A stretch of DNA of 64,000 bases from assembly GCA_020002185.1 (NCBI GenBank), contig CM034532.1, forward strand, positions 25,150,100 through 25,214,099. The letters are read 5' to 3'. The stretch is from Paraescarpia echinospica. Lineage: Eukaryota; Annelida; Polychaeta; Sabellida; Siboglinidae. Shown here piece after piece: positions 46,219 through 58,819 of this stretch. The notes beneath the pieces are model-generated. The model made no database searches and was not told the origin of the DNA. It saw only the letters and a program-made list of their open reading frames with translations. The stretch's first letter is position 1. Each line of letters begins with the position of its first letter. Both the position numbers and the translations under genes were made by a program.

Positions 46219-47034
46219 TATGTTCTCTGTTATAACAGAGAACATATGTATGAGTGAGAAATGGCATTCAATTTATTTAACACAGTAATCATAGGCATGG
46301 AAGGCTCCATTCTTTCAAATTGTGAGGCTGTGATATTACGTCCTACACATCAAGGCAACATTTTGAAACAAGTTCCATGCTGTTTTGTATTCTCTCGCTG
46401 TATATGCAAAACCCATAATAAAAAGGCTTGCCATTGCTATGCTGCACCATCCATTTAACCGAAAAACATATATTCTACAAACATATTTTGTATGCACCCG
46501 CTATAAGGAAAACTACAAATAATGGTTAATTATATGTAATCATAACATTTATAGTATGTGGGGGGGGGCATTTTGAATCAATTTTGTCAAAAAGGGACAA
46601 TAGCACAAAAAGGTTTGAGAACCACTGATGTAGATGCACAAGTGTACATCGAATCGAATCCTGAACTGCCGTTTCGAACTTTGGCAAGTTCTTTCATTCT
46701 ACATTACTCCAGTTCATTCAGCTGTATGAATGAGTACCACGCTATCGACAGTGGTGGGCATTTGTGTAGGAATAGTCTTCGCAAATTAATTGCAGCATAG
46801 CTGAATGTTTCCTAGAGAAGTCGAGATGGTGTTCTGTTGAACAGTATGCCTGGGTGTAAAGTATATTTGCTTTGAGCTGCCCTTTGTGCTGTCCTGGATA
46901 ATGCACTATATAAGAACTTACAATTTTATCAATGTTGAACTCTCGATAAGCTAAAAACATTTCATCCACTTGCAATTTGAGTGTTTTGTTCTGAATGAGT
47001 AATTTGTGAAATTTGTTTAAATAGTGTAACTTAC

Positions 47035-47198
47035 ACCAGCGTTAATCAGCGACTCCTTCCCTTGTACACACTCCCAAGTTGCTATTCCTATAGCAACCAG
47101 ACCAGTCTTACTTCCATCGGCCACCAAACGATCATGCACGGCTTCGCCGACTAGTTTCATGACCCCTGCTTGCATCCCGCCAGTTACGATCCATGTCC
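47035..47198 (-). CDS. TRPM-like channel, unit 1 exon E3
   Basis: Acceptor CCTTAG and donor GTAAGT bound 164 nt; phase 1 in, phase 0 out. It encodes GTWIVTGGMQAGVMKLVGEA, then VAIGIATWECVQGKESLIN. It is the sister of 2599-2759. Here the family-typical TGG-x-x-TGV reads TGGMQAGV, and the 'ATWG' reads ATWE, so this copy has drifted further from the TRPM consensus at two glycine or threonine sites. Confidence 0.92.
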
Positions 47199-49130
47199 CT
47201 AAGGAAAGTAACAAAACTGCATTATTCGTAAACAATGTTTTCACTGTGCAGTGGATGCAGTAATCTATGCAATTGTCTACGACAGCATAGAATTAGTAAG
47301 GCATCGAATGAGATTTGTTATTATCAACACAGAACGAAATACATGCATTGATATGTAGAATTCATTCTGCACGTCAACAGTAATTATAATAACAATACAT
47401 CCTTATCGTCTTTATCACAAAATGTCTTTATTTCTTCCTTGTCGTCTTTATTACATTATCGCAGATCGTGGAAAATATCTACTTGATTGAAGGGTGCATC
47501 TATTGAATTGAGATAATTTATTATTGTGTGTGGGGGGGCAAGAGTTGTTTCGCAAACTGAACAAATCAAAGATAGCTAACATGGTGTAGTTCATAGATCT
47601 AAAACATTGTAAATACCACTTTTGTGTGGCGTCCGCCGGAAAATCATACTTGTTTTAATACTTTTTGGTGATGATTATTACGACAACCACCACGATTGGT
47701 AGCAAAGTTTTGTTGTGAAAATACATAAAATGAAACTTCCTAATGTTATCTGAATGTGTCTAATACTATACCTTTGGAAAACCATAAAACCGAATGGGCT
47801 AATTCTCACTTACATGACAAAATACTCAACTCCAATTGATAACATGACACGTTTTCATTATTTACACAAACTATACGAAACGTCATTAGATTTATCTTTT
47901 TAACGGATATCCATAAAGCGCTATTGCTTATCACACATCTTGCTTGGTGTATACGCAAGACATACCTACAATGACAATATCATTGGTCAATATTTCTTAA
48001 AACAACGGTTACGTTTTAGAACGTTCCATTTGGATGTCGTAATAAACATGAATACCTCATTGTTTCAAAAGTACCTCCATCTTTATCAAACACATTTTCA
48101 CCTTCCATTGTATATTATATAACCAAAATGTCGTCAACCGTATGATTTAGCGGCACACGCTTGTACGTTTATTTAATATCAGCACTGGGCTTCGACGGGT
48201 GTGGAAGTCAACAACAAATGCTTTACTATTTCCCCATAGTCTGCATTTACTGGTCACATGATAGCATTAAATGTTGGAGAAAAAGTCATCTGCACTCTGA
48301 ATGGCAAGGTATGTGTGTCCTTCTTGATGGTTAGATTCGGACTGTTATTTTTATGTTGCGTGCGCCGAAAAATATTTTATTTCTTTCAACACCTGTGTGT
48401 GATGTTTATTACGACATCCGCCACCCTTGGTAACAAATTACGTCGTTTTTCGTACTCCGAGTATGATAATACATAAAAAGGAAAGTTTGAAATGTGTCCG
48501 AATGCTGCCAGTACTATTGCCTTTCATAAAACAATACATAGGGAAGTGGTTGTTCTTGCATTCACGATAAATACTATACTCTTAATGATAGCATTTTTCT
48601 GCACGATACATTTTACTCAAACTACACCATACATCATTCTCTCTATATATTTAACGGGGGAGTGAAAATTAAAATACCTATTGTTTAGCATACATATTGC
48701 CTGGTGTATGTACAAGACTGACTTACTTACTTAATTTAATTGGTGACTAATTGTGTAAACAATGGAAAATGATGTAAATTTACCATTTGGATGTCGTAAT
48801 AAACATGAACATCTCATTGTTTCAACAGTACCAACAATATACTATATAATGTTTATGCTTTCCATTTGGCAATATATCATCAAAATGTCTTCAAACATGT
48901 ACACTGGGTACTTTCTGGTGGGTTTGCTTAGCACCAGTACTGCATCTTGAAGCAGCATGTAAGAAACAACACCACCAACTTATTCACGATTTCTGTGAAG
49001 TCGCCAAGTTGAAGAAAGAAGTTCGCGACATTCTGAAAGAGGAGATGTGCATCTCTCTTGGTGGCTACATTGATATTGCCTTTCAAGGCAACTTAGACAA
49101 CATGGTAGTGGTCTTTCTGAAGTCCTGATT
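47199..49130. other. Intron sequence, no exon seen
   Basis: Partner of 2760-4400 with the same internal diverged repeat and copies of 'gatgtcgtaataaacat' near 48032, 48401 (reverse) and 48790. Confidence 0.55.
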
Positions 49131-50417
49131 CAAACAACTGCTAGGGCTACTTCAGCCCAAAGACTACTCGATCGCGCAACTGCGAACGACCTAACCGACC
49201 GGAACCAGTCGGCCTATCGACCGTACCACTCAACTGAAACTGCTCTAGTGCTTGTACAGAATGACATTCTTCAGGCATTAGACCGGCGGTACGGGGTGAT
49301 ACTCGTTCTACGCGATATTTCTGCCTCATTCGACACCGTCGACCACGACATTCTGATCTCGCGTCTAGAAAAACGCATCGGTGTGACTGGCTCCGCGCTA
49401 GAATGGGTCCGCTCATACTGGACCAATGGAACACAATCCGTGATAATACCAGGCGGTGCTTCCGACTATTCAAATATCGCTTTCGGTGTCCCCAAGGGCC
49501 AAGGATCAGCATTGTGACCATTGCTTTTCACCATCTACACGTCCCCAATCGGCGATATCATCAAACAAGACAACTTGAACTATCACATGTACGCAGACGA
49601 CACGCACTTGTACATCAAATTTGACATCACTGACGAAAACGACAGTGTATCATCGTTGTATACAATCGAACACTGCGTCAACGACGTTCGCGTGTGGATG
49701 AACACTAATTTGCTGAAAGTCAACGAGGACAACACAATCGCGTTCGTCTTGGCATCACGCACCAACCAGAAGAAACACAACATCACCATGATAAAGATCG
49801 GCGACTGTGACATCACTCCTAGTCCGAGTGCCTACAACATCGGCGTTGTGTTCGACGATAAAATGTCGATGGTACATCACGTGCAACACGTATGTCATAC
49901 CGCATACTATCACCTGCGTAACATTGCTTCCATACGATCGTGTCTATCAGAGAAAGCAGCGGCTCGAATAATTCATTTACTTGTGATTTTGAGACTCGAC
50001 TACGGGAATGCTTTGCCGTTCGGCAACCCACAAGTTCTTATCTCCAGACTGCAGAGAGTGCAGAACGCAGCAGCTTGATTGGTAGTCCGCTGCAACCTTT
50101 TCCGTATAGCATTCCATGTTTAGTTTAGTCTGTGATCTCGTACATGACATAGTGTCTTATTATCATTTAACTAATTTATTTATGTGTTATGATGCACATA
50201 TATATGTCATGTTTTAATTAATGTTATATCCTTTTACCACATCATCTTATTGCCTATGCACCACGGTTTTAGCAATTTATTTATTTTTATTACCATTTAC
50301 TTAACTGGCTAGTTTTAACATTCATGTATTAATGTATTTTAGCGCCTCTGAATGGACTTTTGTTTCGATTTATGGCGCTCTACAAGTTGACTCATTATTA
50401 TTATTATTATTATAAGA
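49130..50417 (+). mobile_element. L2-like LINE (uninterrupted sister copy)
   Basis: The RT frame 49248-49517 carries ISASFDTVDHDILISRLEKR and IAFGVPKGQGSAL; 49521-50078 carries YADDTHLYIKFDI, LDYGNALPFG. One stop (TGA near 49516) splits them. About 330 bp of the 3' coding part are deleted at 50.09 kb relative to 9.43-9.75 kb. It ends in an ATT repeat (50392-50415). Confidence 0.88.
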
Positions 50418-51258
50418 CAGAGCGCCATGTTGGACTGAAACCCGCTGCTTACATACTTGAAATCTGAAATTCTTCCTTTTTTATTTTAAAAAAACTTAAC
50501 AGTTAGTTTTTTCTGCTTTAAAGTTACTTTTTGTCGATTGTTTGACATTTTCCTTCCAAAGAGAATCGTTCACCTTTACCCATCATTGAAGGACAGTTTA
50601 GCTAATACGATGTAGCACATAGACTAAAATTACCATGAAAATCACTTCAACCATTTTTGTTGCAAGCATTTGCATGGCATATTTGCACTATTATTTAAAA
50701 AAATATATTACGACATCCATATTTTGATGCATGTTACTATGGGATCAATTGCTAATATTCTAAAAGTATTTGGCTATTTTATTAAGCTAATCATTCACAT
50801 GTACATCATTCATGCATATTATTTAAAATAATAACCAAATGTTTATATGCAAAAAAAAGACACTGATATTTTACTTCGAAAAAACTCTGACACTAAACTA
50901 ATGATTATTTTAAATACAACTACTATGGTAAATAGGTACCCATAGGACACACATAACTACTCCATAACATCCCGCATGACCACATAAACGCGTCTTCCAC
51001 AACGTCCGCATGTAATAAACGGCGATGTCATAATAAACATTGTGGTGTTTTTGTCATATAGCTGAATTAATGTACATACATTACAATACAGATGAGTTAA
51101 AATTGATTTTACTTGACTTCTTGTAATATAATCTAATTGGTATCGGTGACAAGTAAAATGAGTAGTATATAGCTTAGAAGAAACCAGACGTCATACACTA
51201 ACCATACCCTGCTACATAGAAATATTACGTCCTTCCAATATAATGATTCGTAATTATT

Positions 51259-51489
51259 TTATTTAACTAGAATGTCGAAATATTTCAACAGAAAATCTGT
51301 GGACAACATGAATTGGTCTCTCAAAAGAATTTTTCCAAAATTTTCATAGATTGAATGTATACGTGTCACAATGTCATGTATTTTCTTAAACTCCGATGAA
51401 AAATAAAGGTTTAATGTCACAGTAGTTAAAATCAGTAGTGTAAGACGTGGAAAATGACAAAAGACACCCGTTTTGGGGACACTACTCAT
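51259..51489 (-). other. 76-codon ORF, sister of 11043-11273
   Basis: It starts MSSVPKTGVF and ends KYFDILVK. It lies next to TRPM exon E2 in the same relative place and strand. It has no recognised domain; function is unknown and it may be chance. Confidence 0.25.
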
Positions 51490-51840
51490 TTTTAGAGGCT
51501 ATATCTCTAAAAAAAATTGGACCGTTGAAGTAGGTTGAGCAGGCAACTAACAGATAATGTATATATATATATATATATATAATTATAATAATAATAATTG
51601 AGCCAGTGGGTGTCTGTGTATGTGTGTATGCTTGTATATATATATATGTGTGTGTGTACACGAATGTATGTATGTTTGTGTGTTTGTGTGTAAGTATGTA
51701 TGTTAACGTCGTTTTCTGCAAACGTTTTTGCAGCGCCGGCCGGCAGACGTCACTGACTTCAGGTGTGGAACACGCCATGTTAAATCAGTCTTGTGTTTAG
51801 CAGTTTGTCTGTGTCATCGTCCACTATGGTGGGTGATTAC

Positions 51841-52018
51841 CCGTGTCGTGTGCCACCTTTACAAGTCTAGATAACATCTCCTTCGTGCCAGGGACAATGG
51901 GTTCTTTGTCTGCATCTCCTGTCACAGATATCAACACATTTGGAGGATCCATGTTCCAGTGTTGCTTCAGCTGGGTCGCCATCTTGTCCATATCTGTGTC
52001 CTGGCCAATGCGAACGTA
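51841..52018 (-). CDS. TRPM-like channel, unit 1 exon E2
   Basis: Same borders and length as its sister (11476-11653). It encodes YVRIGQDTDMDKMATQLK, HWNMDPPNVLISVTGDA and VKVAHDTG. It begins with the TRPM 'KYVR' motif completed by the last codon of E1. Splice signals are ACTTGCAG and GTAATC. Confidence 0.93.
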
Positions 52019-52119
52019 CTGCAAGTAAAACATCACTTGTCAACACACCTACGTGCAGCAGCGTTTCAAATTACCACAAAGTATCACACTTATGTTTCAA
52101 TGTTTAGATACGCTGTTCG

Positions 52120-52160
52120 AAAACATATATATACACACATATATATATATATATATATAT
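52120..52160. repeat. TA microsatellite
   Basis: Alternating TA with ACAC interruption. Similar short runs lie at 51558-51580 and 51635-51650. Confidence 0.9.
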
Positions 52161-52239
52161 ACTCCTAACGGGGACATATGCAGACCAAACACGCATATAT
52201 GCATAGAGCACACCGTTAGGCAAACTGTTGTGTAATAAT

Positions 52240-54089
52240 AATATAGGTCCCAGTACTGATCCCTGTGGTACCCCACTCAAAACTGATTTCCAGGTTTGAA
52301 GCCTCCCCATCAACAACTACCCATTGTTTTCTGTCAATCAGCCATTTTTCTATTTAGTTAATTATACCAATTCCTATGCCATGGGCCTTTAGTTTAAGTA
52401 GTAATCTTTGATGTGGCACTTTGTCGAAAGCTTTTTGAAAATCTAAATAGATGATATCTACTGGTGATCCCTCGTCTACCCACTTAGTGATATCTTCCAA
52501 AAAACATAACATATTTGTTAAGCATGACCTTGCTTTTAGAAACCCATGTTGAGATGGGTTTATCAAGTTATGTTTAAAGGGAAAATCCATCGTGTGATCT
52601 TTAATTAGTTTTCCTAATAATTTGCAAATCACCGATGTTAAACTCACTGGACTGTAGTTCTCCGACATGTTTCTTGAGCCTTTTTTAAATACAGCTATAA
52701 TGTTTGCTTCTTTCTATTTTAAAGGAACCATTCCCTCTTTTAATGACAAGTTGAAAGTTGTTGCAAGCGGTATGCTAATTTGTTCTACAATTTCCAATAG
52801 TAGTCAGGGCGGAATCCCATCCACTCCAGGTATTATCCTTCGTATTCCTTATTTTCTTAGAGCTCTACCATTTGCGGGGTTACAATTAACTGTCCTAAAT
52901 AGTCTGATTCTGCCCCCTTGAACTTAGTCTCTGGTATTGGCAGTGAACTAATATCTTATCGGGTAAACACCGAACTAAAATACTCAGTCAGGTCTTCTGC
53001 CATTAAGAATCCCTCTGATATTATATTTCCAGCACTATCTTCTAGAGGACCGACCTTATCCTGAACTTTCTGTTTGCTTCGAACATACGCTTAAAAACTC
53101 TTGCTGTCATGTTTTATATTACAAGCTAATTTTTGTGCATAGCTTCTCTTTGAATTTCTAATTTCAACTGTAGCTTGGTTTAATGCTTCTTTATAAATGT
53201 TGTAGTCTTCGTTATTTCCAGTACGTCTATATGACTTCCACATCATTTGTTTGTACTTAATTTTTCTAATGGCTTCTTTCTATAAGTCTTTCTTTGTGGA
53301 CCGTTTCCCTTGTTTTTTCAAGGGAACAAAATGATCGACGATGCACTCAATTTCACTCTTTAAGATATTCCAGCATTCTGTTGCTGTCTTATTCTTCAGC
53401 GTGTTATTCCAGTCTATCCTTGCTAAATATTTCCTTATGTCCTTTTATCTTTCTTTGTGGAAATTCCTCCTGTACTGCTTTTTATTATTCCTTTCTGATT
53501 TTATTTTGATGGTAAAATGTATCTGGTTGTGATCGTTACTCCCCAGTGGCTCACATATCTTGACATTGTCAACTAATTCATTCTGTGAGGACAAAACTGT
53601 GTCTAACACATTCTCTCCCCTGGTTGGTTCTAGCACATGTTGAGAAAGGAAACTATCTTGTACTAAAACTAAAAACTTGTGGTCCGCACTACCTATACTC
53701 TGTAGAGATTTCCATTGTATTTGCCCATGGTTAAAATCCCCCATAGTAATACAGTCCCGTTTGCTTACTTCCCTTATAGCGTTTTGTACTTGTTTAATCT
53801 CTTCGAAGCTTATGTTTGGACTTCGATAAACTAACCCAACCGTTAACGTTGAGTTTCCTGTAACTATGTTACACCAAACAGCTTCTTCGCAATCTGCTTC
53901 TCTTTCTAATGTTATTTCATAAGCCTGGATAGATTCTATAATATATAAAATAACTCCACCTCCCCTTCTTCCTGTTCTATCTTTCCTAAACATTACATAT
54001 CCTGTCAGTTCCAATTCGGCATCTGATATATCGGTGGTGGCCCTTGATTCGGTTATACCTATTATGTGAGGGTCAATATCTTCTACCAT
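52240..54089 (-). pseudogene. CR1 ORF2 (endonuclease and partial RT), broken
   Basis: 54089-53445 is an open endonuclease piece with IIGITESRATTDISDAELEL, KDRTGRRGGGVILYI, ITMGDFNHGQIQW and GSNDHNQI. The RT part (53.4-52.24 kb) is fragmented; 52668-52354 keeps FLKARSCLTNMLCFLEDITK and YLDFQKAFDKVPH. The catalytic FADD block is missing because of the truncation. Confidence 0.87.
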
Positions 54090-54166
54090 AACATTTAGTT
54101 AATTTATTTTGTTTACTTGCATTTAAACAAACACATTTAGGATTCTCTGTGAGTCCCCCTGCGAAT

Positions 54167-54700
54167 CTAGTTTAAATAGATGCAACCTGTCCCACTGTCT
54201 ACAGATCGCAGCAGGTTCTTTGAGAATACTTCTGCCCCCTTTCCACTTAGATGGAGGCCATCTCTCATGTATATATCTTCCCTCCCAACAAAGTACCCCC
54301 ATAAATATGTGAATCCCACCTCCTCTTCTTCACACATCTGCTCAACTAGTGCGTTGATCACCATCCTCTTGCAGTTCCTGTATGTTGCCTCTCTTCCTCC
54401 CATTACTGGCAAAATTCCTGAGAGAATAATCTGTTCAACTCTGGTCTTCTTTAGCTTCCTCACTAACTGTCTGTACTTCTGTACTATCCCAGTTGTTCCC
54501 TCCCTGTCTGCATTATTTGTTCCTACGGGTACTAGTATAGACCTCCTTTGCCATGCTCCAATACCTTCTCTACCCTGTCAGTCACATGCTCTATCCTATC
54601 CCCCAGTAGACAAACAACGACATCCTCCCCTCTCTTATTTGTCTTTCTCAGAATAGAGTCGCCCACGAATAACCTCTCTTTTCTCATTGCCCCCTCAATC
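54167..54700 (-). pseudogene. CR1 ORF1 esterase (SGNH/GDSL-like) domain
   Basis: On the minus strand GDSILRK near 54660 gives the Ser block, VGTNN near 54515 gives the Asn block, and MRDGLHLSGKGAEVF near 54220 gives the Asp-x-x-His block. This is the triad order of SGNH hydrolases. Such esterases are known in CR1-like ORF1. One frame break between the Ser and Asn blocks (near 54.54 kb) disables this copy; the stretch 54463-54167 is open. Confidence 0.8.
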
Positions 54701-55376
54701 ATTGCCTCAGAGTAGCTCCTTCTCCGGTTTGCATCTGTCTGGTTGTTGTCTTCCCCCTGCCGGCTTCTTTCCTGTCACATTCTCTTCCGTTCCATTCTTT
54801 CCTGTCGCTTTCTCTGTTGTCCCCTTTCCTCCTGTCATCTTCTCTTCTAGCACATTTACTCTCACTTCCTTTCGTCCCTTCATCTTTCCTCCCATCACAT
54901 TTTCTTCTCTCCTCTCCCATCCCTTTTCCCATCCTACCTCCTTCTCTTCGGTCACTCTGTCTTCTTCCTTCTGTCTTCTTCTCCGTCTTCTGTTTCACAG
55001 TCTTACCAACTGCCTCTGTGGTATCTACCTCTTCACCACCTGTATCGCTGTCGCGTCTCTCCTCGTTCTCTACAGTCTGACCACCTGTTGATCTATCCCC
55101 ACTGACCCGTTTTCTTTTCCTCTGCCGAACACTTTTCCTCCGTCCCCCTGTCTTCTTCTCATTTCCTTGTTCCTTCACACCTATCAACTTCCCTGCGCTC
55201 AGTCTCCTTTCACCAGTCTCCGTGTCACAACTCTGCCCCTTCTGTGGCGTAGTATTCTCAACTCTTTCCATATCATCCCTCTCTGTTCCATCTATTTCCA
55301 AGTTGAGTCTCACCTCCATCTCCTTCATTATATCCGTCAACTTATAGACCTCCTTCATCAGCAGCGTTCGAAATAG
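54699..55376 (-). CDS. CR1 ORF1 charged N-terminal region
   Basis: The open frame starts MKEVYKLTDIMKEMEVRLNL and is dominated by E, K, R, G and D (KTEKKTEGRRQSDRREGGR type). The first 30 residues form a coiled coil; this is the stretch that is amplified as an 84-bp minisatellite at 40 kb. Confidence 0.6.
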   Translation of the reverse strand, partial: LFRTLLMKEVYKLTDIMKEMEVRLNLEIDGTERDDMERVENTTPQKGQSCDTETGERRLSAGKLIGVKEQGNEKKTGGRRKSVRQRKRKRVSGDRSTGGQTVENEERRDSDTGGEEVDTTEAVGKTVKQKTEKKTEGRRQSDRREGGRMGKGMGEERRKCDGRKDEGTKGSESKCARREDDRRKGDNRESDRKEWNGRECDRKEAGRGKTTTRQMQTGEGATLRQ

Positions 55377-56155
55377 TACTTATAGATTGTCCGGGACAAG
55401 TGATTTTTGGCCCGGACAAGTAAAATTACTCTACATGGTTATTCGGTGGACAAGTGAAAATTTACTGTATGCCCCTAACTAGTTACGCGTGTAACATTGC
55501 AAACTTTTTATTTGAAGAAATGCAAACGTAAATGAAGTTCGCTAACAATCGCGCGCGTTGCAATGTTGTTAGTGTGTCGGCGTCTTGTCGTTCCGCCGCC
55601 AGTGTGTTGTACGTCAGTGTTCAACCGAGTTTAGTACCTGCGTTAACAACGTCATCCGCTGAGCGCACCGACCTAGCTATGTCATACCCGTAGGACAGAC
55701 TCCGCATTAGCCATCGTTGATCGAGGCTGTATTTCACAAAATCGTAAATCGTTCAGTTTGGCCGACGTACAACTTGCTTCCACTCAAGGATCATATTTGA
55801 TGAACTTTGGAAATAGTAGACTGTATCGCTACCTGTTATTTGAATAATTATATAATGTTAACCATTAATACGCCTAACCCACGCAGACGCGGCAGCGGGG
55901 TGCCGGCGGTCTGCGCGCGGCAGCAACGTTACGACGTAACTAAATCTATAAAGTATATTCCGCCTGGTAAATGTAATTCGGGCACCGTTAACACTGTTTT
56001 GACATCATTGAAATTGTAATATATCATTTAGGAAAAATATGCATTTGTTTGCTGATGATCAATTGAATATTATCTTCGTTGGTAAAATACAGAACTTTGT
56101 TAATATTGAAGTTCATAGAGATTGAACAAACTAATATCAGATTATAGTTGAATGG
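55377..56155. other. No gene seen
   Basis: Unique-looking DNA between CR1 and the palindrome, with a short internal repeat of 'ggacaagt' (55.39-55.46 kb) and a GC-rich spot at 55.88-55.93 kb. No domain was recognised. Confidence 0.5.
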
Positions 56156-56520
56156 CATCTTCAATGACAAACTGTTGCCAACATTTTATGGCAGTGTTAT
56201 TTGTTATATATATATATATATATATATAGACCGTTGACCTCTGATCTACCAATTGGCGATGTATTAGAAAAAACCCACAAAGGCAGTTATTTTTATTTTT
56301 ATTTTGTTGTTGTCAATCATTCCCCTGGCTATAACTCCAGTGGTTCAGCCAGGGGAATGATTGACAACAACAAAATAAAAATAAAAATAACTGCCTTTGT
56401 GGGTTTTTTCTAATACATCGCCAATTGGTAGATCAGAGGTCAACGGTCTATATATATATATATATATATAACAAATAACACTGCTATAAAATGTTGGCAT
56501 CAGTTTGTCATTGAAGATGT
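56156..56520. repeat. 365-bp near-perfect palindrome
   Basis: Arms of about 175 bp run from 'catcttcaatgacaaactg' to the centre near 56336 and back. The two arms differ at only a few bases; the central spacer is about 16 bp. The inner arm ('gaccgttgacctctgatctac' region) is a copy of 58820-58935. TA runs lie in both arms at mirror positions. Confidence 0.93.
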
Positions 56521-57223
56521 ATATATATACCATATTAAACATAAACAGTTTTTGCAACATTATAACAAATAGCAAGGAAAACAATTGTCTAATTTTTTAT
56601 CATCGTAAAAAAGCGTCCATATCAGCATCACAAAAATATTGGTATACATCATGTAACGTGTCTACTTTTAATACTCGTGATGAATTATAATGATAATGGA
56701 CCTGGAAAATAGTTGCAAATATAATTTTGCAATTTCCAAATTTGCAGATTAAATCAAATTGTGTATTTGATCACAAGTCACTCAGATGTACATGCAAAGG
56801 GAAGTAAAACAGACATGTCGGAGCCGGCTGTCAACAGAAATAACTGATGGTTTATTGGATATGCCCAATGATGAACCCGAACTAACAGAGCTTGATACTG
56901 TGCTAATGCCAAGTTAGGCTCTTAGTCAGAGCCGGCTAACAGTAGGAAGTGAAGGAGGAGGAGGAAGCGGTCTGTAGTCTGGAGCTCAACAAGATCAAAG
57001 TGGAGTCAGATGCGCCATACCTTCCACCACCAGGAACAACTGGCCCAAATCACCCCATGGAATATAATCACAGTGGCAGAGAGGGTGATCTCGTTGAAGG
57101 GGTTAACCGCTGATATGGTGGTGGAAGCGAGACTTCTGAATGCGTGCCAATTCTAAGGCCTCCATGCACGCCTCCTGTACACCATGATGGATTAACATCG
57201 AAATGGGCAACGCACACCACACG

Positions 57224-57225
<2 letters not shown>

Positions 57226-57273
<48 letters not shown>
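57226..57273. repeat. AC microsatellite
   Basis: Uninterrupted (AC)n of about 24 units in the LTR-element tail. Confidence 0.98.
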
Positions 57274-57276
<3 letters not shown>

Positions 57277-57711
57277 TAGTAGCCTAGGATGGTTGTCGGT
57301 GTCCGGGTTCTAGGACATACATATTTTCGAGTAGATAAATTATGTGTATAACTGTATTTCATTATTGGAAGTGATACTTCATTTTCGATAAATTAGTTTT
57401 GTTATATTATGTAAATATTGACATATAGGTGTTTGGGTTTAATTAACTGTATTAATAATGAAATCATGTCGGTGTTCGGGTTTAGTTAAGGTAGTAATAC
57501 GGAAATATCCTTTAAAAATATAATTTAGTTAATTATAAAGGTATACCTGTTTAATTGTCACATTGAGCGAATTGTATCTTTGTCTACGGCGTATGCACGG
57601 TTTTGAGTAGTAATCAAATGTTACATTTTATATTATAATTACTCAATAATTACATAATATGAAGGATATATTCCCTGTAATATAACCCGTTCCTTTTATG
57701 ATGGGGAGGAA

Positions 57712-57958
57712 TGTAGTGCGGAGCAGCACTGTAAATAGTTCACACACCCAAGATAAGTACGCACAACCGCATTACACCCCTAACAATACACAGACCCTAT
57801 AAATACCCGAACAACAATAACAGACAGTCTGAACTGCCGCCGACTCGATCGCCCGTCCCCTGAGACCCACAGTCCCGTCGACCCTTCGGCCTCGTAGATC
57901 GGCGACTTCGTCTTCCCAGGTCTGCACATTGTGCCTCCCCAAGTAAGTGCTGCGCACA
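57712..57958 (+). mobile_element. LTR (3' type, sister copy)
   Basis: It starts TGTAGTGCGGAGCAGCAC after the polypurine tract ggggaggaa and ends GCTGCGCACA. The 5' LTR and gag are missing on this side. Confidence 0.82.
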
Positions 57959-58819
57959 ATATAAACAAGCCACAAGCTTACTAAACCCATGACAACAAAT
58001 TAGTAATAATGGCCACATAAGCAAGCTCTTGTAAATGAACATTTACAAAAACACTTAAACAGTCATATATAATTATTCAGAACTTATTATACATAATTTA
58101 GTAAAGTTACAAAAGCAGTCATACAATCGTTGACTAAAAGGGACAACTGCACAACCAATTCATAACTGTCAAATAGGCGAAAATAGAGTAGGTTAACGTA
58201 TTATACAAACTAAGCCAAAACTAAACAACCTAGAGTTAAAATACTTATTCTGCTATAATTTGTATTATAATAAACCAGTATAAAACTACCCAATTACATC
58301 AAAGCTATTTAAAAGGCATATAACAACAACAAAACTGTTTAAACACCAGAACATAATTTTTTTTATTTTTAAGGTACCGCCCCTAGCGACTATCAAATAA
58401 ATCATATTATCCTAATTGCATGCAATGTTATGTTAGTTTTAGTTTAACCTATCAATGTTAGTAGACGTTTTTAGACAATATTATACTTATTTTTTTATTC
58501 TATTTATTTATATATTTTTAATTGTATGTTCGTGGTATGTTTGATATGACTGTATGTTTTAATAAAACGACACTTTCCTAATTTACATGTATTTTATGTC
58601 GACCATAGCAATAAAGTATCTGTATATGTATCTATATTATGTTTCAAAACACACAAAATACAAAATACAAAAACATCGTTATGCAGCACGCGAATACAAT
58701 GGACTACAAGTATTAATCTGTATAATTATTAATACGCTAACGTTGGAGCAATGCAAGTGCATATCCTCTCAAGCGCCCAGGTCCAGTTGCCTCTTTCTAT
58801 ATTAATTCGATTCCTTGAC

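Larger units (their letters stand above)
45155..46627. mobile_element. hAT-like DNA transposon remnant (sister copy)
   Basis: The left end at 45155 (CAATTGTTCTCAAACTGG) and the right end at 46627 (GTTTGAGAACCACTG) are inverted relatives. It is interrupted by two SINE copies. It contains no intact transposase; a trace 'CGQLTLLF' matches the other copy. Confidence 0.6.
44700..52228. repeat. Segmental duplication, unit-1 copy, left block
   Basis: Same-orientation partner of 1-11915. It carries exons E4, E3 and E2, the hAT remnant and the L2-like LINE. Copy-specific changes here are two SINEs at 45.2 and 45.8-46.2 kb and a 330-bp deletion in the LINE 3' part. The two copies have similar lengths once insertions are set aside. 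Confidence 0.85.
52235..55376 (-). mobile_element. CR1 LINE, 3'-truncated but with ORF1
   Basis: It reads from 55376 leftwards: ORF1 with acidic/basic coil, esterase-like domain, then ORF2 endonuclease and RT, ending abruptly within the RT after 'SGVPQGSVLGPI' at 52.24 kb. It is the only copy here with the esterase part of ORF1. It occupies the site where segmental similarity stops. Confidence 0.88.

Noticed and set aside
55380..55470. Repeated 'ggacaagt' motif as a coding repeat
   Set aside because: Only three short matches with irregular spacing. No open frame supports a protein repeat.
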